Origin: an uncultured Rikenella sp.
Lineage (GTDB): Bacteria; Bacteroidota; Bacteroidia; Bacteroidales; Rikenellaceae
Length of the DNA: 30,646 nucleotides
Assembly (NCBI RefSeq): GCF_910577125.1
Contig: NZ_CAJTMN010000016.1
Coordinates: 1-30,646, forward strand
Reading direction: 5' to 3'
The translations under genes and the position numbers were made by a program. Under the pieces are notes generated by a model that made no database searches, was not told the DNA's origin, and saw nothing but the letters and a program-made list of their open reading frames with translations. Position 1 is the first letter of the stretch, and each line of letters opens with the position of its first letter. This document shows, piece after piece, positions 15,083 to 23,146 of this stretch.

Positions 15083-17827
15083 ATGAAACATCATGCCCTA
15101 CTCTTTCGCACCCTCTCACTGCTCGGCACGGCGGCGGCACTGACCGCCTGCGGCCCGCGAGACGCCTCCGAATGGCTCGGCCAGACCCCGCAACGCTGCC
15201 GGCAACCGCTGATCGAAAACTGGTCGTTCCGCGAAACGGATACTCCGCAGTCGGCGACCGGAGACGCACACCACGACCTGCTCGTCGAAAAAACGGTGCC
15301 GGATTGGCTGCCGGCAACCGTACCCGGCACCGTACACACCGACCTCTTCCACCTTGGGCGGATTCCCGAACCGTTCGGCGGGACGACCGAAACAGACCTG
15401 CAGTGGATCGGCGAACGCAGCTGGGAGTACCGGACGGCATTCACCCCGTCGGCAGACATCGTGGCACAAGCCTATCAGGAGCTGGTTTTCAAGGGCATCG
15501 ACACCTATGCCGACGTCTACCTCAACGACTCGCTGGTGCTGGGCGGGACGGACAACATGTTCGTCGAATGGCGCATTCCGGTGAACGGTCTGCTCCGGGC
15601 AGATACGGTCAACACCCTGCGCATCGTCTTCCACCCGGCTTACGCCACGGCCTTGCCGGAGGCGATGGCCTACCCCGTGAAGCTGCCCAACGACAACGAC
15701 AAGGGAGAGTGGAAAACCAGCGTCTTCACGCGCAAAGCGCCGTACCAGTTCGGCTGGGACTGGGGGCCGAGGTATCTGACGATGGGCGTCTGGCGGCCGG
15801 TCTATCTGGACGCCTGGTCGGAGGCGGCGATCGACCGCATCCAATTCGTCCGCGAAAGCTGGCAGGACTCGCTGCGCGGCGCATTCACGGCACGGGTCTC
15901 GCTACGCGGGGAGGCGGGCGCGCAGACACCGGTGCGGGTGATCGTGGCCGACTCGGCCGCCACGCATATTTACGGCCAGACCGACGTGATGGTGGGCGCT
16001 TCCGGAGAGACGGAGACGACGGTCGATATCCCGTTCGCCATCGTCCACCCGAAGCTCTGGTGGCCGAACGGGATGGGCGAACCCAACCTCTACACCGTGC
16101 GGACGTTCGTGACGGACAAGCGGGGACGGCTGCTGGACCGGGACACGCAACGGATCGGCGTGCGGAAAATCGAGCTGGTGCAGGAGCCGGACAGCGTGGG
16201 CGAGGGGGCCAGTTTCCAGTTCTACGTGAACGGCATCCCGTGTTTTATCAAAGGTGCGAACTACATTCCGCAGGACGTCTTCCCGTCGCGGGTCGACACG
16301 GCACGCTACCGGGCGATCGTGGACGGGGCGGCGGACTCGCATATGAACATGCTCCGCATCTGGGGCGGCGGGATTTACGAAGAGGATCTCTTCTTCGACC
16401 TGTGCGACGAGCGGGGGATGATGGTGTGGGAGGACTTCATGTTCGCCTGCTCGTTCTACCCGTGGGACACGGCTTTCCTCGACAACGTGCGGCGCGAGGC
16501 GGTCTACAACGTGCGGCGCTTGAGGAACCACCCGTCGCTGGCCATCTGGTGCGGGAACAACGAAATCGACGAAGCGTGGAACCATTGGGGATACCAGAAG
16601 GTCTACGGATGGGACTCCACGGAGCAGGCGCAGATCAAGCACGGCATCGACACGCTGTTCCGGGGCGTGCTGGCCAACGTGGTGGCGACGGAGGACGAGG
16701 GACGGTCGTACCATCCGAGCTCGCCGATGTACGGACGCGGCAATCCGCTGAGCCGGATCAAGGGGGATGTGCACTACTGGGGCGTTTTCCACGACGAAGA
16801 GCCTTTCTCGGTCTACAAGGATAAGCCGGGGCGGTTCAGCAACGAATACGGCTTCGTCTCGCTGGCCTGCTACGACACCTACAGGGAATATTTCACGCCG
16901 GACGAGATGCGGCTCTACTCGCCGGCGATGATCGCCCACCAGAAAAGTCCGAAGGCATATCGACTGCTGGAAGAGTACATGGTGCGCGACCTGCCGCTAC
17001 TGAAGGACGACTTCCGGACGTATGTCTATCTCTCCCAGCTGCTTCAGGCCGAGGGGATGAAGATCGCGATGGAGGGACACCGCATCAAACGGCCGTTCAA
17101 CCAGGGAACGATCTACTGGCAGCTGAACGACTGCTATCCGGCCGTTTCGTGGAGCTCGATGGACAGCCGCTACCGCTGGAAGGCGCTGCAATACTATGCC
17201 CGGCGGAGTTTCGTGCCGACGCTGCTGGCTTTCGAACGGGTGGACTCGACCCGGACGGCGGTGCTGTGGGCGGTGACAGACCGGCTCGAGGCGCAGGAGG
17301 GGACGGTTTCGCTGCGGCTGATGGATTTTACAGGTCAGACGCTGTGGGATTCGACCCTGCGGGCGGATGTGGCGGCCAACTCGAACCGGGAGCTGCTGCG
17401 GGCTCAGGACACGGAGCTGCTGCGGGGGCTCTCTGCGGAGGGGAGGGAGGTCTGCCTGGTGGCGGACGGGGTGATCGGCGGGGATACGCTGCGGTCGGTC
17501 TACTGGTTCGTGCCGTTCAAGGATCTGGCGCTGCCGGCGGCGGACTACACGATCGCCTACAGGCAGGTGGGGCCGAGACGGGTCGAGGCGACGCTGCGGG
17601 CGAATACGCTGCTGAAATCGGTCGTGTTCGACGCGGCGGCGCGGCAGGAGAATCCGTCGGATGCCTACTTCGACCTGCCGCCGGGCGAAGAGCGGGTGAT
17701 CGAGCTGAACTTCACGGAGGATATTCCGGCATCGGACGGGATTGAGGCGTTGGGGATTACGGTGCGGACGCTGAACGAGCTGGCGGGGCGTCGGTCGGAG
17801 CGGCCGGTGCGGGAGAATGTGAAGTAG
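15083..17827 (+). CDS. GH2 beta-mannosidase lipoprotein
   Basis: Hydrolyses terminal beta-mannosyl residues, probably on the periplasmic or outer-surface side. The 914 residues start with a lipoprotein signal (LLGTAAALTAC, Cys near residue 20). The mannosidase-type layout is clear: sugar-binding domain with QWIGERSWEYRTAF, FKGIDTYADVYLN and the hallmark FGWDWGPRYLT, an Ig-like domain, then a barrel with MLRIWGGGIYEEDLFFDLCD. Acid/base E494 is in WCGNNEIDEAW and nucleophile E588 in FSNEYGF, both intact. Beta-sandwich domains follow to the end. It follows the other GH2 gene but has its own promoter and a 530-nt repeat-bearing gap, so the two are probably separate transcripts. Module B begins 8 nt after its stop. 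Confidence 0.93.
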   Translation: MKHHALLFRTLSLLGTAAALTACGPRDASEWLGQTPQRCRQPLIENWSFRETDTPQSATGDAHHDLLVEKTVPDWLPATVPGTVHTDLFHLGRIPEPFGGTTETDLQWIGERSWEYRTAFTPSADIVAQAYQELVFKGIDTYADVYLNDSLVLGGTDNMFVEWRIPVNGLLRADTVNTLRIVFHPAYATALPEAMAYPVKLPNDNDKGEWKTSVFTRKAPYQFGWDWGPRYLTMGVWRPVYLDAWSEAAIDRIQFVRESWQDSLRGAFTARVSLRGEAGAQTPVRVIVADSAATHIYGQTDVMVGASGETETTVDIPFAIVHPKLWWPNGMGEPNLYTVRTFVTDKRGRLLDRDTQRIGVRKIELVQEPDSVGEGASFQFYVNGIPCFIKGANYIPQDVFPSRVDTARYRAIVDGAADSHMNMLRIWGGGIYEEDLFFDLCDERGMMVWEDFMFACSFYPWDTAFLDNVRREAVYNVRRLRNHPSLAIWCGNNEIDEAWNHWGYQKVYGWDSTEQAQIKHGIDTLFRGVLANVVATEDEGRSYHPSSPMYGRGNPLSRIKGDVHYWGVFHDEEPFSVYKDKPGRFSNEYGFVSLACYDTYREYFTPDEMRLYSPAMIAHQKSPKAYRLLEEYMVRDLPLLKDDFRTYVYLSQLLQAEGMKIAMEGHRIKRPFNQGTIYWQLNDCYPAVSWSSMDSRYRWKALQYYARRSFVPTLLAFERVDSTRTAVLWAVTDRLEAQEGTVSLRLMDFTGQTLWDSTLRADVAANSNRELLRAQDTELLRGLSAEGREVCLVADGVIGGDTLRSVYWFVPFKDLALPAADYTIAYRQVGPRRVEATLRANTLLKSVVFDAAARQENPSDAYFDLPPGEERVIELNFTEDIPASDGIEALGITVRTLNELAGRRSERPVRENVK

Positions 17828-17835
17828 GGATCCCT

Positions 17836-18024
17836 GCCCCGGGCTACCGCGACTTTACTTCGGGCGTATCGGGCAGTGTCGGCAACAGCGGGTACAGTTG
17901 GTCACGTACACCGGTGACGGGCGACATCTCGGTGTGGTATTTGGATTTCAACATGCAGCTCCTCGGCCCCATCAGTGCACTCTATCATGCCTACGGTTTT
18001 CAGTTGCGTTGCCTCTCGGAATAA
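17836..18024 (+). pseudogene. Orphan Fib_succ_major C-terminal module B
   Basis: 62 codons from APGYRDFTSG through VGNSGYSWSR to HAYGFQLRCLSE-stop. It shares with the other modules the 5' block gccccgggctaccgc (exact in D) and a 27-nt identical 3' end. It begins 8 nt after the mannosidase stop, in another reading frame, with no start codon or leader of its own. Its 3' side leads into a large palindrome. Confidence 0.7.
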
Positions 18025-18025
18025 A

Positions 18026-18080
18026 CGGAAAGGCCCGCGCCACCCTCGGAATCGAGAGGGACGCGGGCCTGCCGTTTCCG
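18026..18080. terminator. Large nested palindrome after module B
   Basis: CGGAAA (18026-18031) pairs with TTTCCG (18075-18080), aggcccgcg pairs with cgcgggcct, and an inner ccctc pairs with gaggg. It lies between module B and the convergent 64-codon gene ending at 18098. It could stop transcription from both sides, but there is no long T-tract. Confidence 0.5.
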
Positions 18081-18097
18081 CCCGGCCGACGGAGCGG

Positions 18098-18292
18098 CTA
18101 ACTCTCCTCGGCCGGGACGACGGTGTGCAGGTAACGCAAATAACTGTGATAACAGATACCGAACTGGGGATAGACGAACCGACGCCATACCCACTTGTAG
18201 CAACGGTCGTGCCGCTCCGGTTCGTAATGTTGCGCCGTCAGCTCCTGCAAAGCCCGGGCGCGCTTGTAGTATCCTTTTTTATTATAAGCCAT
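18098..18292 (-). CDS. Conserved small basic protein of Bacteroidales, unknown function
   Basis: 64 residues from an ATG at 18292, rich in Tyr, Arg and Trp: MAYNKKGYYKRARALQELT, then QHYEPERHDRCYKWVWRR and CYHSYLRYL. The composition is unlike a random GC-rich frame, and the pattern resembles short Bacteroidales hypothetical proteins I recall, but I cannot name a family. No promoter box is visible, although the upstream 70 nt are AT-rich. It sits beside the Gam-like gene on the same strand. Confidence 0.6.
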   Translation of the reverse strand: MAYNKKGYYKRARALQELTAQHYEPERHDRCYKWVWRRFVYPQFGICYHSYLRYLHTVVPAEES

Positions 18293-18363
18293 AACGAGTC
18301 GATATAAAATTCAATAAATCATACAAAAAGTTTCACCTCGGCCGCTCCATCCGGCCGGCTCGG

Positions 18364-18927
18364 CTATAAGACTACGAACTTGTCGTCCCGCACGATCTCG
18401 ATTCCGCACGCTGCCAGCAACTGGCGCACCGCCTTGTCCCGACAGCCGTACAGCTCCGTAAAATCGCACGAAAGACGCACGTAAGCCTCCGGCAGGAGAG
18501 CCGCCAGCTCGGCCCGGGCAGCCGTGGAGAGCGGCCGACCGCCCTTGAGCGGTTTGGCCGCGCCGCTCTTGACCGCCAGCGTACCGCTGTCGAGCTCCAG
18601 ACGCCCCTCTGTGAAATCCTCGAAATGTGTCCGGGCGAACTGATTGATCGTTCGTTCCGCATCTGCCATCACGGCTTCGTATTCCGCTTTGGCGCTCTTG
18701 GCGGTGCGATAGACCGCAATGGCTTGTTCGGCTTCCTGCCGAGTGACGGTGGTGTTCATGGTGTATGTTCGTTTCAATGGTTCCGTACTTTCCGAACGTT
18801 CGACCCAGGTGTGTTCGTCGATACGTTCATATCTGATTTTCAGTCCTTTTCGAGCTTCTTTGACCCGTTTCAGAACGGTCACTGCCCGGGCGCGGTGCTC
18901 GCGCATGTCTTCATATTTCCGGCTCAT
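18364..18927 (-). CDS. Possible Gam-like host-nuclease-inhibitor protein
   Basis: The 187-residue frame starts at MSRKYEDMREHR. A second start at 18759 (MNTTVTRQEAEQAI) would give a 131-residue core. The core has a helical region (EAEQAIAVYRTAKSAKAEY, then AERTINQFARTHFEDF), a beta hairpin (GRLELDSGTLAVKSG) and a C-terminal part ending CGIEIVRDDKFVVL. This order resembles phage Mu Gam-type proteins, which bind and protect DNA ends, but the match is from memory and is moderate. No other phage gene is nearby, so this may be a domesticated or orphan gene. A -7 element lies at 19106-19113. Confidence 0.55.
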   Translation of the reverse strand: MSRKYEDMREHRARAVTVLKRVKEARKGLKIRYERIDEHTWVERSESTEPLKRTYTMNTTVTRQEAEQAIAVYRTAKSAKAEYEAVMADAERTINQFARTHFEDFTEGRLELDSGTLAVKSGAAKPLKGGRPLSTAARAELAALLPEAYVRLSCDFTELYGCRDKAVRQLLAACGIEIVRDDKFVVL

Positions 18928-19105
18928 CGTCTGTCGCAGGATCGGTCTATGACAAAATGTCTGGTCGGGTTCATTCGCTGGCACATCTCTTCAGCGCTCG
19001 GACGGAACCTGCCACAGCTGCTTCCGAATAGGAATTTCCATAGTTTTTTCATCGATAGAGATTTTTTAAAGGTGTATAACTGGATTCCGGAATCGTTTTA
19101 CAAGA

Positions 19106-19113
19106 CAAAGATA
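19106..19113 (-). promoter_or_regulatory. -7 element upstream of the Gam-like gene
   Basis: The minus strand reads TATCTTTG. A TTTG lies 17 nt further upstream (19131-19134), slightly short of the usual 19-21 spacing. It is about 180 nt before the chosen start. Apart from this element, 18985-19307 is AT-rich DNA with no gene that I can support. Confidence 0.45.
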
Positions 19114-19307
19114 ATACATTTTGTAAACATCAAAACATATCGATTCACTTTTATGGAAAGAGTTTTCACTATTTTTACAACAACATGATTATTAAATAAA
19201 TATACCTAATTCACACACCATTCCTGCATATAAGCCGTCGCAATTCCGCTCACTTCAATCAGATAGACAATAATGAAAATTGTATGACTCCAAACACCGA
19301 CTACCCC

Positions 19308-19490
19308 GCCCCGGGCTGGCGCGGTCATACCACGGGAACGCTATGGGGCATTTGTACACTCGGATACAGTTATTCGACTGCAACAAGCAACACAAATGGC
19401 ATAGTCTTGGATTTCGATACAGAGCACCTCTATCCCAGCGGCACGACGTACCGGGCCTGCGGTTTTCAGTTGCGTTGCCTCTCGGAATAA
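19308..19490 (+). pseudogene. Orphan Fib_succ_major C-terminal module C
   Basis: 60 codons from APGWRGHTTG through LGYSYSTATSNTNG to RACGFQLRCLSE-stop. An ATG at 19284 could give a 68-residue peptide, but its eight-residue lead (MTPNTDYP) is not a leader, so an independent protein is doubtful. It departs most from the others in the middle (Tyr for Trp, Cys for Tyr). After the stop the sequence (gtgcctccgggcactccgaa) matches the reverse complement of 3138-3160, so homology continues past the coding part. Confidence 0.7.
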
Positions 19491-19596
19491 AGTGCCTCCG
19501 GGCACTCCGAAATAGCAGCCTCTACCCCATTCGCCCACCGCGGGCACGCGGGGCCCGGCCGGCCCGAGGGCAGTTCCGTCCGGTTCAAAGCTCGAC

Positions 19597-19672
19597 CGCG
19601 CGCCACGCCTTAAAGGGAAAATCTGATTCAAAAGCGCCTCCCGCTTTTGAATCAGATTTTCCATGACGCGCG
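19597..19672. repeat. Variable-arm palindrome, copy 7
   Basis: The inner arms 19616-19636 and 19642-19662 are 21-bp perfect complements (ggaaaatctgattc... with ...gaatcagattttcc) around a 5-nt loop. The outer arms CGCGCG (19597-19602) and CGCGCG (19667-19672) pair. The linker acgccttaaag is the family signature. Confidence 0.8.
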
Positions 19673-19700
19673 GAAAAAGAATAAATCAGATTGAGTCCCT

Positions 19701-19717
19701 GCGGCTCGAAGAGCCGC
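19701..19717. repeat. Compensated hairpin, pair member 2
   Basis: GCGGCTC, loop gaa, GAGCCGC is followed by gcgggccgga. It is the counterpart of 3797-3813. Arm positions that differ between the two copies differ on both sides, keeping seven base pairs. Confidence 0.65.
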
Positions 19718-19915
19718 GCGGGCCGGAGCCACCCCAGGCGTAGGGCCGCAACTTCGCGGAGCTCGTTGGGCCCACGCTGGCTCCGACCCGCTACAGCCCC
19801 ACCCACCCCACAACCCAATTCTCCGCCCGTTCATCCTCGGCGCCCCCTCGCGCCGCTCGCTCTCGGCCCCGTGTCCGTCTCACTGCGGCTCCGCTATCGC
19901 TCCGCCGCATTTGCC

Positions 19916-19990
19916 GTCGCCCGCTGGGATTTCATCTCGATTTTGCTCGCCGCAAAACGAGTGAAATCCCTTTTTAGGCAGGCGGGCGAC
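19916..19990. repeat. Variable-arm palindrome, copy 8
   Basis: The outer arms GTCGCCCGC (19916-19924) and GCGGGCGAC (19982-19990) equal those of copies 2 and 6. The inner arms gggatttcatctcgattttgc (19926-19946, first 20 shown end in ttttg) and gcaaaacgagtgaaatccc (19952-19970) pair with a small bulge. ctttttaggc follows. Confidence 0.8.
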
Positions 19991-20046
19991 TTTCCAACAG
20001 GAGGGAACTGCGCTCGGGCCGCGCAGGCCCCACGTCCCGTGGACGG

Positions 20047-20064
20047 GCGATGCTTACGCATCGC
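20047..20064. repeat. Short hairpin flanked by aaggctgtgtcggc
   Basis: GCGATGC, loop ttac, GCATCGC is followed by taaggctgtgtcggcccaa. The same right flank (inverted) borders a hairpin with unrelated arms at 30595-30613. An exact inverted copy of the hairpin is at 3017-3034. Confidence 0.65.
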
Positions 20065-20139
20065 TAAGGCTGTGTCGGCCCAAATCTTCGCACCCGTTCT
20101 TGGTCCGCGCGCCGGACCTCTGCGCGCTGCTGTACACAT

Positions 20140-20177
20140 AAAAAAACGTCCGGCGAGGAGAATCTCCTCGCCGGACG
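20140..20177 (-). terminator. Strong intrinsic terminator of rubrerythrin
   Basis: CGTCCGGCGAGGAG (20147-20160), loop aat, CTCCTCGCCGGACG (20164-20177). On the minus strand the stem is followed by seven T (20140-20146). It lies 20 nt past the rubrerythrin stop. Confidence 0.9.
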
Positions 20178-20196
20178 CAAGCACCGACGCCGAAAC

Positions 20197-20778
20197 TTAG
20201 AACTTATCGTCCATAATCTCGAAATAGGCCTGCGGATGGTCGCAGATCGGACATTTGTCCGGCGCCTGCGTCCCCTTGTGCACATAACCGCACTTCCGGC
20301 AGCGCCAAGCCTGCGGCGTATCCTTTTTGAACATCTCGCCCGCCTCGAGCGTCTTCAGCAGCTTGCGATAGCGTGCCTCGTGATCTTTTTCGACCGCCGT
20401 GATCAGACGGAATTTCACAGCCACTTCCGGAAAGCCCTCCTCTTCGGCGATCCGGGCAAACTCCGGATAGAGCACATGACCTTCGTCGTGTTCCCCCTCG
20501 GCCGCTTCGGCCAGATTCTCGGCCGTCGTCCCGATCACGCCCGCCGGATAAGAGGCCGTGATTTCGACCATGCCGCCCTCCAGGAGCTTGAAAAACACCT
20601 TTCCATGCTGCTGTTCGTTAGCCGCCGTCTCGTCGAAAAATTTAGCGATCACCTCGTACCCCTCTTTCCGCGCCTTTTTGGCAAACATCGTATAACGCGC
20701 CCAAGCCTGCGATTCACCGGCAAAAGCCTTCAACAGATTCTGTTCGGTACGTGTACCGCGAATACTCTTTTTTCCCAT
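20197..20778 (-). CDS. rbr: Rubrerythrin
   Basis: Cytoplasmic di-iron peroxidase that reduces hydrogen peroxide in anaerobes, with electrons passed through its rubredoxin domain. The 193 residues begin with a ferritin-like four-helix domain (about 1-150), with iron ligands in the AGESQAWARY, NEQQHGK and AVEKDHEARY helices. The rubredoxin domain ends the protein: C160-x2-C163 and C176-x2-C179. Length and layout are standard. It is a monocistronic gene with its own terminator, and it diverges from the M3 peptidase gene across 184 nt. The minus-strand promoter was not recognised. Confidence 0.95.
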   Translation of the reverse strand: MGKKSIRGTRTEQNLLKAFAGESQAWARYTMFAKKARKEGYEVIAKFFDETAANEQQHGKVFFKLLEGGMVEITASYPAGVIGTTAENLAEAAEGEHDEGHVLYPEFARIAEEEGFPEVAVKFRLITAVEKDHEARYRKLLKTLEAGEMFKKDTPQAWRCRKCGYVHKGTQAPDKCPICDHPQAYFEIMDDKF

Positions 20779-20902
20779 AATCGATCGGATTTAAAGTTTT
20801 TAAACATGCTATTGGACAAACAAAAAACATACCATTTTTAGCGACCCCACCGTTCTGTCACATAAATACCGGACGTTTTTTGAATAACGCTCCCCGAATC
20901 GT

Positions 20903-20910
20903 TATCTTTA
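20903..20910 (+). promoter_or_regulatory. Probable -7 element for the M3 peptidase gene
   Basis: TATCTTTA differs from TAnnTTTG in the last base. It is 53 nt before the ATG at 20963. Confidence 0.4.
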
Positions 20911-20962
20911 GCCCTCCGAATCGCTCCGGCGACCGGACTCTCAACCCGTAAAAAAACGACGA

Positions 20963-23056
20963 ATGAATACGACACCCAATCCGCTGCTGAACGAATGGAC
21001 GACCCCTTACGGCGTTCCGCCGTTCGACCGCATCCGCATCGAAGACTACCGACCGGCCGTCGAACGCCTGATCGCCGACAGCCGGCAGGCCATCGAACGG
21101 ATCGCCACCCAGCCTGAGGAACCGACCTTCGGCAACACCATCGAGGCACTCGAATTCGCCCAGCAGCCGCTGGAGCGCGTGACGACCCTTTTCTACAACC
21201 TCAACAGCGCCGAGACCGACGACGCCATGCAGACGCTGGCCCTGGAGCTATCGCCCCTGCTGACCGCATACAGCAACGACGTGATGCTCGACGGGCGACT
21301 CTTCGGGCGGGTCAAGACGGTCTACGACGCGGCGGCAGAGAAGGGATTCGAAGGGCTCTCGGCCGAACAGCGGATGCTGCTGGAGGAGACCTACCGCAGC
21401 TTCGTCCGTTCGGGAGCCAACCTCGACGAGGAGCACAAAGCCCGGTACCGTGCCGTGACCGACGAGCTGGCCCGGCTGACGCTGCACTTCGAACAGAATC
21501 TGCTGGCGGCGACCAACGCCTTCCGGCTCCACCTGACCACGCCGGACGAGACGGCCGGAGTGCCGGAAGCGGTGCTCGACGCGGCGGCGGCCGAGGCCCG
21601 GGCGGCCGGACTGAGCGGCTGGCTCTTCACGCTCCACGCGCCGAGCTACATCCCGTTCATGACCTACTCCGAGCGGCGCGACCTGCGCGAGAAGCTCTAC
21701 CGGGCCTACAACAGCCGGGCCTACGGCGGCGAGCGGGACAACAGCCGGATCATCGTCCGGATCGCCGACCTGCGCCTGCAGCTGGCCCATCTGTTGGGAT
21801 ACGGAACCTATGCGGACTACGCCCTCGAGAACCGGATGGCCGGGAGCGTCGAACGGGTGAACGGCCTGTTAGACGAGCTGCTGGAGCGGGCCAAACCGCA
21901 TGCGGAACGGGAGGTGGAGACGATCCGCGGCTACGCTGCGGAACTGGGGTTCGACGGGACGCTGATGCCGTGGGACTGGGCCTACTACACCGAGAAATAC
22001 AAGGCGGCGACCTACGACTTCGACGACGAGGCGACGCGCCCCTATTTCCGGCTGGAGCGGGTGCAGGAGGCGATGTTCATGCTGGCCGGCCGTCTCTACG
22101 GCCTCACATTCCGGGAGAACCGGGAGATTCCGGTCTACCACCCGGACGTGCACGCTTTCGAGGTCTACGACGGCTCGGGAGGCGACGGCCGACCCGCGGC
22201 CATCCTGTATATCGACTACTTCCCGCGGCCGGGCAAGCAGGGCGGCGCCTGGATGACCTCGTACCGGCAGGCCGGTCTCGATCCAGAGCGGGGCGAGGAG
22301 GTGATTCCGGTCGTCTCGCTGGTGTGCAACTTCACGAAGCCGACCGAAAAGCGACCTTCACTGCTGAGTTTCAGCGAGGTGACGACGATTTTCCACGAAT
22401 TCGGACACGGCCTGCACGGCATATTGGGCCGGGGACGCTATCCGAGCCTCACGGGGACGAACGTGCGGCGCGACTTCGTGGAGCTGCCGTCGCAGATCAT
22501 GGAGAACTGGGTGGCCGAGCGGGAGTTTCTCGACCTCTGGGCGGCGCACTACGAAACGGGCGAGAAGATGCCGGCGGAGCTGATCGAACGGATCGGAGCG
22601 GCGCAACGCTATCTGGCCGCCTACGCCTGCGTGCGGCAGGTGCAGTTCGGGATTTGCGACATGGCGTGGCACTCGATCGCGGAGCCGCTGGGCGAGGCGT
22701 GCGACGTGGCGGCGTTCGAACGCCGGGCGACGGAGCGGACGCAGGTGATGCCGCGGGTCGAGGGGAGCTGCTTCTCGACGAGCTTCGGCCACATCTTCGG
22801 CGGGGGCTATGCGGCGGGGTACTACAGCTACAAGTGGGCGGAGGTGCTGGAGGCGGACGCTTTCGCGCGGTTCCGCGAGCGGGGCATCTTCGACCCGGCG
22901 ACGGCGCAGGCGTTCCAGTCGTGCATCCTGACGCCGGGTGGCAGCGAACATCCGATGGCGCTCTACGTCCGTTTTGCGGGCCACGAGCCGACGGTGGAAC
23001 CTCTGCTCGCCAAGATGGGCATCGGCGAAGGGCCGGCGGAGGCATCCCGCTCGTAG
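20963..23056 (+). CDS. dcp: M3 family peptidyl-dipeptidase / oligopeptidase
   Basis: Zinc metallopeptidase that degrades oligopeptides. The 697 residues match the usual length. The zinc site is H478-EFGH482, with the third ligand E507 in VELPSQIMENW. Further family motifs are DYFPRPGKQGGAW before the site and SFGHIFGGGYAAGYYSYKWAEV near the end (the last shown in two parts: SFGHIFGGGYAAG, YYSYKWAEV). The opening NPLLNEWTTPYGVPPFDRI is typical of Dcp. No signal peptide is seen, so a cytoplasmic location is likely. It converges with the S41 protease gene across a strong shared terminator. Dcp and OpdA are hard to separate by reading, and Dcp is preferred for Bacteroidota. Confidence 0.92.
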   Translation: MNTTPNPLLNEWTTPYGVPPFDRIRIEDYRPAVERLIADSRQAIERIATQPEEPTFGNTIEALEFAQQPLERVTTLFYNLNSAETDDAMQTLALELSPLLTAYSNDVMLDGRLFGRVKTVYDAAAEKGFEGLSAEQRMLLEETYRSFVRSGANLDEEHKARYRAVTDELARLTLHFEQNLLAATNAFRLHLTTPDETAGVPEAVLDAAAAEARAAGLSGWLFTLHAPSYIPFMTYSERRDLREKLYRAYNSRAYGGERDNSRIIVRIADLRLQLAHLLGYGTYADYALENRMAGSVERVNGLLDELLERAKPHAEREVETIRGYAAELGFDGTLMPWDWAYYTEKYKAATYDFDDEATRPYFRLERVQEAMFMLAGRLYGLTFRENREIPVYHPDVHAFEVYDGSGGDGRPAAILYIDYFPRPGKQGGAWMTSYRQAGLDPERGEEVIPVVSLVCNFTKPTEKRPSLLSFSEVTTIFHEFGHGLHGILGRGRYPSLTGTNVRRDFVELPSQIMENWVAEREFLDLWAAHYETGEKMPAELIERIGAAQRYLAAYACVRQVQFGICDMAWHSIAEPLGEACDVAAFERRATERTQVMPRVEGSCFSTSFGHIFGGGYAAGYYSYKWAEVLEADAFARFRERGIFDPATAQAFQSCILTPGGSEHPMALYVRFAGHEPTVEPLLAKMGIGEGPAEASRS

Positions 23057-23091
23057 GCCTTCCCGTGGAGAAATCCGTTCGGACAAAAGTG

Positions 23092-23131
23092 AGGGGGCTT
23101 GCAGCCGTTTGCTGCAAGCCCCCTCGCTTTT
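23092..23131. terminator. Bidirectional intrinsic terminator
   Basis: AGGGGGCTTGCAGC (23092-23105), loop cgttt, GCTGCAAGCCCCCT (23111-23124), then cgctttt. A 14-bp perfect stem with T-rich flanks on the plus side and cactttt on the minus side. It serves the convergent peptidase and S41 protease genes. Confidence 0.9.
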
Positions 23132-23146
23132 CTCATCGCCGTCCGA

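Larger units (their letters stand above)
19491..20139. repeat. Mosaic intergenic repeat block after module C
   Basis: No gene is supported. In order: gcagcctctacccc block, cccgagggcagttccgtccg core, palindrome copy 7, the hairpin at 19701-19717, a GC-rich stretch, the 140-bp inverted repeat with palindrome copy 8, an inverted copy of the cagttccctc-type block, the 20047-20064 hairpin, and the string aaggctgtgtcggcccaa ending in gtccgcgcgcc. The last part is the inverse of 3240-3265. Confidence 0.75.
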
